From JAJDXW01 sp965202895 (GTDB taxonomy: Bacteria; Pseudomonadota; Gammaproteobacteria; HK1), in the NCBI GenBank assembly GCA_965202895.1, contig OZ241901.1, forward strand, positions 806,001 to 870,000: DNA of 64,000 bases. Reading direction: 5' to 3'. A program made the position numbers and the translations under genes. Under the pieces are notes generated by a model. That model saw nothing but the letters and a program-made list of their open reading frames with translations. It was not told the origin of the DNA and did no database searches. Below, one piece after another: positions 49,896 to 57,321 of this stretch (its first letter is position 1; each line of letters begins with the position of its first letter).

Positions 49896-51040
49896 ACCAG
49901 GACCTCGGGCTCAGGGTACTCGGCCGGATTATGCGGTGGGACGACGACCGTGCACGCAAGGAGTTCAGTTGGCTGAAACTGATGGCGCGTCTCAAGTATG
50001 ATGGCTACCGTGATTTCCAGGCTGGTATGCGGTTCATCGAAAGCCTGGTGACTTGGCTCCAGCAATTCGAACAACCGCAGGAACGGGAGACCGCCTATGC
50101 ATTCGTGCGCGATGCGCTCGTCTACATCGGCCCCGGCGAGATGCAGCGGCTCGTCGAACAATTCTACCCGCGCACCGTCCGAGATCGCCTCGTGCGCCTG
50201 GTGGCGACCAAGTGCAGCCTTCCGCCCTATGAAGTGCTCGCCAGCCCGGAAGCCAAGGCGGCTGAGGAACGCTTGCGCCGCCAGACCGTATTCATGGGAT
50301 TGAGCGACGGAGCACACATCGACGCGATCCGTCACGCGAATTCGGGTTTGCTTGGCAACGAGCAATTCGTTCAGGTCACCCAGATCGATACGGAGAAGTG
50401 GAGAGATCTGGTCTACAACCTTCGCAAAGATCTGGAAGATCAAGATGCGCGGTTTCGTCTCGTCTATCTGATCGACGACTTTACCGCCACCGGAACCTCG
50501 TTCCTCCGTTTCGATGAAGAAAAGCAAGATTGGAAGGGCAAGCTCATCCGCTTCAGGGACTCGGTAGAAAGCGCCAATGCCGCCCTTGTCGACGACGGCC
50601 TGTTCGAAGACGATTGGGAGCTTTGCATCCACCACTACGTAGCGTCGTGGGCTGCTGTCGATGCGATTGAGAAGCGCCTCAACGAGGCGAAGGAGGCCGG
50701 TATCTTCCCTGAAGGCAGTGCTCAAGAAGTCCGCTTCTCCTTCGGCATGGTTCTTCCTGAAGATCTGCCGATCAACACAGACTCCGGGCATCCCGATGAT
50801 TTCATCGCACTGACCCGGAAATACTACGATCCGAAACTCCAAACGAAACACACCAAAATCGGCGGCGTGAAACACCTTGGTCTCGGCTATGGCCGCTGCG
50901 CGCTCCCCCTCGTACTTGAACACAATACCCCGAACAACGCAGTCGCCCTGCTTTGGGCAGAGACCGACGGTGGTAATCAGGGTGGAGTCCACGCACCAGC
51001 CATGCGGCCTCTCTTCCGCCGCCGTCAACGACACGTCTGA
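49892..51040 (+). CDS. phosphoribosyltransferase-like protein (operon gene 2)
   Basis: This 382-residue protein starts in an ATGA overlap with gene 1. The PRPP-binding loop is LVYLIDDFTATGTSFLRF (190-207, the VxxIDDxxxTGxT motif). An N-terminal helical region (MARLKYDGYRDFQAGMRFIE, then a WLxQF segment) and a C-terminal block (HLGLGYGRCALPLVLEHNTP, then NNAVALLWAET and MRPLFRRRQRH) frame it. From memory this resembles a PRTase class predicted in biological-conflict systems (PRTase-CE). It could add or remove a ribosyl group on a base-like compound, or be inactive and ligand-binding. Gene 3 starts 12 bp later. Confidence 0.82.
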   Translation: MNQDLGLRVLGRIMRWDDDRARKEFSWLKLMARLKYDGYRDFQAGMRFIESLVTWLQQFEQPQERETAYAFVRDALVYIGPGEMQRLVEQFYPRTVRDRLVRLVATKCSLPPYEVLASPEAKAAEERLRRQTVFMGLSDGAHIDAIRHANSGLLGNEQFVQVTQIDTEKWRDLVYNLRKDLEDQDARFRLVYLIDDFTATGTSFLRFDEEKQDWKGKLIRFRDSVESANAALVDDGLFEDDWELCIHHYVASWAAVDAIEKRLNEAKEAGIFPEGSAQEVRFSFGMVLPEDLPINTDSGHPDDFIALTRKYYDPKLQTKHTKIGGVKHLGLGYGRCALPLVLEHNTPNNAVALLWAETDGGNQGGVHAPAMRPLFRRRQRHV

Positions 51041-51052
51041 GAGACGTACGAT

Positions 51053-52948
51053 ATGGCAAACCCCTTCGAAAAGCGGGCGACCGAGTATCTCCGGGACGAC
51101 GAGGCTTTCCTAGCCAGGGTCACCCCGGAACCGCTCGTTACCTTCTTCCAGAAACCGGCGAAAGAAGAACGCCTTTACGATCGCCTGGCGGTGGTCATCG
51201 GCACTCCGGGTAGCGGAAAAACCACGCTTGCGCGACTGTTTCAGTTCCCGACGCTGAAGACTCTGCTGCGCAGTCGCAACATAAGCAACTACAGGCCGCT
51301 GGTGGACGCACTTGCGGCCTGCAGAGCGATTGAAGGCGAGCACCCGATGCTGATAGGCGCACGTCTCCCACTCGAAGCCGAGTACAGGGATTTCTGGGAA
51401 TTCCATTACCCGGAAGATCTCAAGACGAACCTGCTGCTCGCATTGTTGCAGGCCCGCACCGTACTAGCATGGATCCGAAATATCAGGACTTCCGGCGTAT
51501 CGCTCGATCAAATCGAGATCGTACCACGCCCCGACGCTGACGCGGCACTCACCGCCATCGGCGGCAAAAGGGGATCGGATCTGTTCGAGCGTGCCCGTGA
51601 AGTCGAATTCGCCATCTACAACATCTCGGCCGCTCTCGTGCCACCAGACATCGAAGACATCGACCGGGATGCAGTCGGCGCCTACCGACCATTCGACGTC
51701 ATCGAAGCGTTCCGAGGTGGAGATGTGCGGGAGCTCCGTCCCCTTGTCATCTTCGACGATGCGCACAGTCTCCATCCCGTCCAGTTCACGGCATTTCAAC
51801 ATTGGCTTTCACGGCGTGAACTCAAGGTTTCAAGATGGGTCCTGACCCGGCTCGACGCGCTTACCCCAAACGAGGTACTTCTGGACCGGGAAGCGACCAC
51901 GGATAAACCCGGTCTGAAGCGCTCTCGCGAAATCACCCTCATTCAGATGCAGAGTGGCGAAGACCGTAGAAAACAGCGGCAGGAATTTCGCAAAATGGCC
52001 AGGAACATGGCGAGACGCTACCTGAGCCAGATGGAGGTGTTCAACCGTCGCGGCCTCGATAACCTTGGGGATCTGCTGTCAACGATTCCTGAGTTGCTCC
52101 CGACCGGAAAACGCCAGCAACTCGGAAGACACGTCGATGCCCTGCAACGCCAGTACGGGGTCTCTGCCGAGCGCCGCCACGAACTTGAGAAGGATATCCA
52201 CTACTACTTCGCCAATACTGGAGAGAACGGTGAAGACCTGCAACTCGGGATTCTATCTGTGTTGTTCGAGCGTTACGCCAGGCGAATTCCGCAGCGCGAC
52301 CTGTTCGAAAAGGACACCGACGACGTAGAGCCTAGCCGGCCGCTGAAGGTCGACGCCGGGGTCGCCGACGGAGCCCGCGTTCACCTGTTGCACAAGTACG
52401 AACGGCCTTACTTCTTCGGCATCGACACATTGTGCGACGCGAGTTCGGAGAATGCCGAACAGTTCCTGCAACTCACCGCTCGGCTCGTCTCGCATTCGGA
52501 GATCCGCCTCATCCGCGGCAGGGAAGCGACGCTAACGAGCAGCATTCAGCACAAATTGCTGCGGGAGCGTGCGAAGGAGATGATGGATGAGTGGAGCTTC
52601 CCACAATGCCGATTCGTTCGCCGGCTCGCCGACGGTATCGCGGGGGAATGTCGGAGCAAGAGCCTGGAAGGCAACGCTTCACTCGGCGGCGGCGCTAACG
52701 CCTTCGGCATCCTACAGGAAGAATTCGAGAACGTTCCCCAAACTCACCCCCGCTTGGCGCAGGTTCTCCAGTTCGGTGTCGCCTACAATGCGTTCGTACT
52801 GGCGCCCAATCACGGTACCAAGGGGCGTCTCTGGTGCCTGATCGAACTCGGCGGCATTCTCCTGCTTCATCACGGGCTGACGCTCAAGCGCGGTGGCTTC
52901 CTTGAGCGACGCACCGCTGATCTGGCGCGGTTGCTAGGCGAGGATTGA
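51053..52948 (+). CDS. ORC/CDC6-like AAA+ ATPase (operon gene 3)
   Basis: This 631-residue protein has Walker A GTPGSGKTT (50-58) after YDRLAVVIG, Walker B RPLVIFDDAHSL (229-240) and a sensor-like strand RWVLTRLDAL (261-270), the ORC/CDC6/STAND-like arrangement. The N-terminus (MANPFEKRATEYLRDDEAFL, then ARVTPEPLVTFF) is a short helical lead. The long C-terminal part (~300-631) has a helical/winged region with RRKQRQEFRKMARNMARRYL and no recognised effector domain. Such ATPases serve as NTP-dependent sensors or switches in conflict systems. Visibly lower GC than the metabolic genes points to acquisition. Confidence 0.8.
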   Translation: MANPFEKRATEYLRDDEAFLARVTPEPLVTFFQKPAKEERLYDRLAVVIGTPGSGKTTLARLFQFPTLKTLLRSRNISNYRPLVDALAACRAIEGEHPMLIGARLPLEAEYRDFWEFHYPEDLKTNLLLALLQARTVLAWIRNIRTSGVSLDQIEIVPRPDADAALTAIGGKRGSDLFERAREVEFAIYNISAALVPPDIEDIDRDAVGAYRPFDVIEAFRGGDVRELRPLVIFDDAHSLHPVQFTAFQHWLSRRELKVSRWVLTRLDALTPNEVLLDREATTDKPGLKRSREITLIQMQSGEDRRKQRQEFRKMARNMARRYLSQMEVFNRRGLDNLGDLLSTIPELLPTGKRQQLGRHVDALQRQYGVSAERRHELEKDIHYYFANTGENGEDLQLGILSVLFERYARRIPQRDLFEKDTDDVEPSRPLKVDAGVADGARVHLLHKYERPYFFGIDTLCDASSENAEQFLQLTARLVSHSEIRLIRGREATLTSSIQHKLLRERAKEMMDEWSFPQCRFVRRLADGIAGECRSKSLEGNASLGGGANAFGILQEEFENVPQTHPRLAQVLQFGVAYNAFVLAPNHGTKGRLWCLIELGGILLLHHGLTLKRGGFLERRTADLARLLGED

Positions 52949-52949
52949 G

Positions 52950-54065
52950 ATGGTCCACGAACGCCGCTGGGACCCTTGCGTCGCCCATCGCGGCGACGAG
53001 GTGGCCGGGTTTCTCGACCACTACTTTGCGCAACCGAGCCGGAAGGTTCTTCTTGTGGCGGGTACCGGCTTCGATCCTCGCTCATGCATCATTGCCGATC
53101 GGCTCGGAAAATCAACCCCGAACATGCATGCATTGCTCATCCGGGAGAACCGACCCAATCCACCGCAGGACCAATCGGACCGAGCCAATGCGAACACGAC
53201 AGCTCTTCTCCATACATTCGCTGGGCAACCAGTGGAGCCGATCGAGATATTCGGTCAGGATGGCGCAGTCATTGGTGGCCGCAACATCGTCAAGGTCCTC
53301 GGCCGACAGCGATTGGAAGATGTAACGGACATTATGATCGACATCAGCGCACTGTCGGCAGGAACAAGCTTTCCGATCATTCGCTACTTTGTGGAATACG
53401 TCTGCAGGAACAACGGAACGCCGAATCTGCACGTATTCGTCGTTCACGAACCGCGCCTGGACGCAGACATCCGTTCGATAGCGAGCGATAGGCCCGGCTA
53501 CGTCCACGGCTTCAGGGGACGTTCGACCCTCTCTGGCATGGCCGATGCGGCGAGGCTGTGGCTGCCGCAATTGGCTATCGGGCGCCGCGCCGCGTTCGGA
53601 CATCTCTACGATTTCATCGAACCCCATGACACTTGTCCGATCCTTCCCTTCCCGGCGAGCGACCCTCGCCTCGGCGATACGTTGGCGGAGGAGTATCTGA
53701 CCGAGCTCGAAGACACCTGGCCGGTCGATATACGCAACATCGTCTTTGCCGACGAGGGCGACCCTCTGGATCTCTATCGAACCATTCTCAGACTGGATGA
53801 CCTTCGCAAGCCGGTTTTCGCGGAAACGGGCGGGTCGATGCTCGTGCTCTCCCCGCTCGGCAGCAAGGTGATGGCTCTCGGCGCGCTGATGGCGGCGCTG
53901 GAGCGCAATCTACCCGTCGCCCATTTGGAACCAATTGGGTACGAACTCGAAGAAACGGTGCCCGAGCAGATCGAGGAGCCGAATCTCATACACATATGGC
54001 TGGAGGGGGAGGTCTATCCTCAACCCCGCCCGGTGTTACAATCGGAAGGGGGCGCCGCACGATGA
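52950..54065 (+). CDS. unknown protein of the five-gene operon (gene 4)
   Basis: The 371-residue protein starts 1 bp after gene 3's stop. I do not recognise it. Conserved-looking motifs are VLLVAGTGFDPRS (33-45, a Rossmann-like strand-loop), VTDIMIDISALSAGTSFPII (125-144) and LVLSPLGSKVMALGALMAAL (298-317). Three such glycine/aspartate loops suggest a Rossmannoid nucleotide- or nucleoside-binding sensor. There is no membrane segment, signal or nuclease motif. Its place between the AAA ATPase and the kinase makes it a possible ligand sensor or effector. It overlaps gene 5 by 4 bp. Confidence 0.7.
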   Translation: MVHERRWDPCVAHRGDEVAGFLDHYFAQPSRKVLLVAGTGFDPRSCIIADRLGKSTPNMHALLIRENRPNPPQDQSDRANANTTALLHTFAGQPVEPIEIFGQDGAVIGGRNIVKVLGRQRLEDVTDIMIDISALSAGTSFPIIRYFVEYVCRNNGTPNLHVFVVHEPRLDADIRSIASDRPGYVHGFRGRSTLSGMADAARLWLPQLAIGRRAAFGHLYDFIEPHDTCPILPFPASDPRLGDTLAEEYLTELEDTWPVDIRNIVFADEGDPLDLYRTILRLDDLRKPVFAETGGSMLVLSPLGSKVMALGALMAALERNLPVAHLEPIGYELEETVPEQIEEPNLIHIWLEGEVYPQPRPVLQSEGGAAR

Positions 54066-55132
54066 ATTCCGTCATTCGGGCCAAGATCTTCGGGACTGGA
54101 CTGATTGCCCTCGATATGGTCATTGGCCCCGATCCCGAGACGCCCATTCGGGGTTGGGCCGGAGGAACCTGTGGCAACGTACTCTCCATCCTGGCTTGGC
54201 TCGGATGGGATGCCTACCCGATCGCACGCATGAACGGCGACGCGGCCTCCGAGCGGGTCCGTGCGGACATGGAACGCTGGGGAGTCCATCTCGACTGGAC
54301 CACCTGCGCTCCCACCACCGACACCCCCATCATCGTCCAGGAAATCCGACGGGGGCAGGACGGACGGCCCGAACATCGATTCTCCTGGTCGTGCCCGAAC
54401 TGCGGCAAATGGCTACCTCCCTTCAAGGCGGTTACGGTCAAGGTGGTGGAGAATATCCGGCCGGCGCTCGCCGATGTATCGGTGTTCTTCCTCGATCGCC
54501 TGTCGCGGGCAACCCTTACCTTGGCTGCCGAGGCGTCCGCTCGCGGCGCCGTGGTGGTGTTCGAACCATCCGGCAGGGCCGCCGACAAGCTCATGGGGGA
54601 GGCGATCGCACTCGCGCACATCGTCAAGTACGCCGACGACCGCCTTGCCGGCATCCCAGGCGTCATGGAAGGCGGCTCCGCGGTCTTGGTCGAAGTGCGG
54701 ACCCTTGGGGAGCGAGGGCTGAGGTATCGTCACCGGCTCGGCCACGGTATCTCCAACTGGATGTATCTTCAGGCCGTTCCTGCGCCGCGGCTTGCCGACA
54801 CCTGCGGCTCCGGCGACTGGTGCACGGCTGGCCTGATTGCCAAGGCCGCGGCCGGTGGGCAGAAGGGTCTCCGCCGTGTCGGCGCCCGTGGCGTCCGGGC
54901 GGCACTCCGCTACGGCCAGACGCTCGCAGCCTGGAATTGCGGTTTCGAGGGCGCGCGGGGAGGCATGTACTCCGTTTCCCGGGAAGCATTCGGTGATCAG
55001 ATCGCGAGCCTGCGCAATGGTCGATTCGAGGGCATCGACGATGCCCCGGTCGCAAGCGTCTCGAGCCACGTCGTGACCTGCCCACGCTGTCCGCCTGCAC
55101 CAGGAGTCCACGAAGCTGTCTCCCATCCCTGA
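54062..55132 (+). CDS. PfkB-family sugar/nucleoside kinase with two CxxC motifs (operon gene 5)
   Basis: The protein is 356 residues from ATG 54062 in an ATGA overlap. PfkB features are the N-terminal GTGLIALDMVIGPD and GGTCGNVLSILAWLGWDAYP segments and the C-terminal DTCGSGDWCTAGLI (246-259) with the catalytic Asp252. Two unusual Cys pairs, CPNC (111-114) and CPRC (340-343), could form a zinc site between the lid and the C-terminus. PfkB kinases phosphorylate ribose, fructose, adenosine or related sugars. As last gene of the operon it probably supplies or consumes the sugar phosphate handled by the SIS-HAD and PRTase proteins. Confidence 0.85.
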   Translation: MNSVIRAKIFGTGLIALDMVIGPDPETPIRGWAGGTCGNVLSILAWLGWDAYPIARMNGDAASERVRADMERWGVHLDWTTCAPTTDTPIIVQEIRRGQDGRPEHRFSWSCPNCGKWLPPFKAVTVKVVENIRPALADVSVFFLDRLSRATLTLAAEASARGAVVVFEPSGRAADKLMGEAIALAHIVKYADDRLAGIPGVMEGGSAVLVEVRTLGERGLRYRHRLGHGISNWMYLQAVPAPRLADTCGSGDWCTAGLIAKAAAGGQKGLRRVGARGVRAALRYGQTLAAWNCGFEGARGGMYSVSREAFGDQIASLRNGRFEGIDDAPVASVSSHVVTCPRCPPAPGVHEAVSHP

Positions 55133-55290
55133 AGTCCCCGGCGACCCTGCGTCGGCTCCCCCTTCGACACGGCCTCTCCTCCCGATGTATTCCCGCAAAC
55201 CCCGAAGATCTTTCGCTTGATCGCACGGGTCGGGGCGAGGAGAGGCCGCCGGGCTCCGGGCAGGCGTCCGGCGTACCGGAAGAGCCCGGG

Positions 55291-56460
55291 CTACCGGGGG
55301 CGCTCGGCTTCGCCCCGCTCCGCGAGGGAGAGGTCCATGGCGGTGGGGCGCCCGAGGCTCCGGCGGTCCACCGCCACCGCCTTGACCAGGGCGTAGATCG
55401 GCCGCCCGGGAGCCAGCTCCAGCGCATCCACCGACCGGCGCATGACGCGCGCCCAGAGCGGCGCCCCGACGTCCAGGAGGACGTGCGCCTGGGGGCCGTC
55501 GTTCGGGCCGATCTCCACCACCTTGCCGGGCAGGACGTTGAGGATGCTGGTGCGCCCCGGCGGATCGAGGGCGATCGCGACGTCCCGCGAACGGACCCGG
55601 AGGTTGACCTCCGCCCCTTCCGCCATTTCGACCCGCGGCCCGAGCACCTCCCCGCCCGCGAAGGCGAAGCGCGTGATCCCGGTCTCGGCATCGTGCCCCG
55701 CGACCCGCATCCGGAGGATCGACCCCGCATCGAGCCGGCCCGCGTAGCTTCGCAGATCGAAGCGGTTGGAGACCTCCTCGATGGGGCCGCTCGCGACGAT
55801 CCGCCCCTCGCTCATCAGCACCAGGTCGGAGGCGAGGCGCACCACCTCGTCGATCTCGTGGCTGACGTAGAGGGTCGGGATCCGGAGCTCCCCGGCGAGG
55901 CGCTCGATGAAGGGGAGGATGTCCTCCTTGCGGTCCTGGTCGAGCGATGCAAGGGGCTCGTCCATGAGGAGCAGCCGAGGGTTCGCGAGCACCGCGCGGG
56001 CGAACGAGACCCGCTGGCGCTCCCCGCCCGAGAGGGAGGAGACCCGCCGCCCGAGGAGGGGGTCGAGGTCCATCAGGCGCACCACCGTCTCCGGCCGGAA
56101 CATGCGCTCGTCCTTCGGGGTGCGGCGGTGGCCGTAGAGGATGTTTCCCCGCACCGTGAGGTGGGAGAAGAGGCGCGCGTCCTGGAAGACGAGGCCGGCC
56201 CTCCGGTCGCGGGCCGCGACGAAGGTCCGCTCGTCCTGCCACACCGTGCCGTCGAAGGCGATCCGGCCGCGGGGCTCGCGCTCCAGCCCCGCGATGGCCC
56301 GGAGGAACGTGGTCTTGCCGCAGCCCGAAGGGCCGAAGACCGCGGTGACCCCGGAGAGGCGGACATCGAGCGCCGCCTCGAGCCGGAAGTCCTTCCGGTC
56401 GAGGGCGAGGTCCGCCTGAAGGCGCGGCGGCCCGCCGCCGCCCCGCTCAGCCGCCGGCAT
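55291..56460 (-). CDS. modC: molybdate ABC transporter ATPase ModC
   Basis: The 389-residue protein has Walker A GPSGCGKTT, the ModC-typical GLVFQDARLFSHLTVRGNIL, the signature LSGGERQRVSFARAVLANPR and Walker B LLLMDEPLASLDQDRKEDIL. A C-terminal TOBE/molybdate-binding region includes PGKVVEIGPNDGPQAHVLLD. It overlaps modB by 14 bp. It powers uptake of molybdate through ModB, with ModA as binding protein. Low intracellular Mo would normally relieve repression by ModE; no modE gene is in view. Confidence 0.93.
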   Translation of the reverse strand: MPAAERGGGGPPRLQADLALDRKDFRLEAALDVRLSGVTAVFGPSGCGKTTFLRAIAGLEREPRGRIAFDGTVWQDERTFVAARDRRAGLVFQDARLFSHLTVRGNILYGHRRTPKDERMFRPETVVRLMDLDPLLGRRVSSLSGGERQRVSFARAVLANPRLLLMDEPLASLDQDRKEDILPFIERLAGELRIPTLYVSHEIDEVVRLASDLVLMSEGRIVASGPIEEVSNRFDLRSYAGRLDAGSILRMRVAGHDAETGITRFAFAGGEVLGPRVEMAEGAEVNLRVRSRDVAIALDPPGRTSILNVLPGKVVEIGPNDGPQAHVLLDVGAPLWARVMRRSVDALELAPGRPIYALVKAVAVDRRSLGRPTAMDLSLAERGEAERPR

Positions 56461-57124
56461 GGACCGGGAAGCGCCGGTTGACCGCGTACACCGTCACCAG
56501 CACCACGAAGCAGAAGCAGAGAAGCACCGCGGAGAGGGCGTGGGCGGCCGGGTAGTTCAGGGTCTCGACGTGCTCGAAGACGGCGATCGAGATGACCCGG
56601 GTCTCGCCGGGGATGTTGCCCCCCACCATCAGGACCACCCCGAACTCCCCCAGGGTGTGGGCGAAGCCGAGCACGCCGCCGGTGATGAAGCCGCGCCGGG
56701 CCATCGGGACCGCCACGGTGAAGAACGCGTCGAGGGCGCGGGCGCGAAGGGCGAACGCCGCCTCGAGCGGCCCCCGGCCCACCGCCTCGAACGCTCCCTG
56801 CACGGGCTGCACCACGAACGGCAGGGAGTAGATCGCGGAGGCGAAGACCAGGCCCTCGAACGAGAAGGTGAGCGACCACCCGGTCACGGACACGAGGAGC
56901 CCGCCGAGCGGACCGTCCGGCCCGAGCATGAGGAGGAGATAGAAGCCGAGCACGGTGGGCGGGAGGACGAGCGGCAGGGCGACCACCGCCTCGACGGCCA
57001 CCCGGAGCCGGCTGCGGGTCCGCGCGAGCCACCAGGCGACCGGGGTCCCGACGAGCATGAGGATCGCCACGGTGATGGCGGAGAGCTTGATGCTCAGCCA
57101 GAGCGGGCCGAAATCGAACGGCAT
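56447..57124 (-). CDS. modB: molybdate ABC transporter permease ModB
   Basis: This 225-residue inner-membrane protein has five or six hydrophobic segments, LWLSIKLSAITVAILMLVGT, ALPLVLPPTVLGFYLLLMLG and the EAA loop in FTVAVPMARRGFITGGVLGF followed by AHTLGEFGVVLMVGG, all characteristic of ModB. In the window its start is separated from modA by the IS element at 57322-58826, so it probably depends on its own promoter or a read-through transcript. A TAGAAT hexamer on the leftward strand near 57275 is a possible -10. Confidence 0.93.
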   Translation of the reverse strand: MPFDFGPLWLSIKLSAITVAILMLVGTPVAWWLARTRSRLRVAVEAVVALPLVLPPTVLGFYLLLMLGPDGPLGGLLVSVTGWSLTFSFEGLVFASAIYSLPFVVQPVQGAFEAVGRGPLEAAFALRARALDAFFTVAVPMARRGFITGGVLGFAHTLGEFGVVLMVGGNIPGETRVISIAVFEHVETLNYPAAHALSAVLLCFCFVVLVTVYAVNRRFPVHAGG

Positions 57125-57304
57125 GTCAGCGTCGGGGTCGGGGTCGGGGTCGACGGTCCGGTTCGATCTTTCGGTGCGCGCGCAACCTGGGAAGCGCCAG
57201 CCGGTCGGATGCGGTGCGGGTGGACGCGGGGCTCTGCCGGATCAAGCTGGGCGCCTCGCCTGCCAAGGCCGTTTCATTCTATGATGATCCCGCGCCGCCG
57301 ACAC

Positions 57305-57321
57305 CGTTTCGCAGGTGGGGA
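57305..57321. repeat. left 17-bp direct repeat flanking the IS element
   Basis: The sequence cgtttcgcaggtgggga is identical to 58827-58843 and directly abuts the left inverted repeat of the IS. It is the probable target-site duplication. A 17-bp duplication is unusually long and fits the IS1202-type group, in which long duplications are known. Confidence 0.8.
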
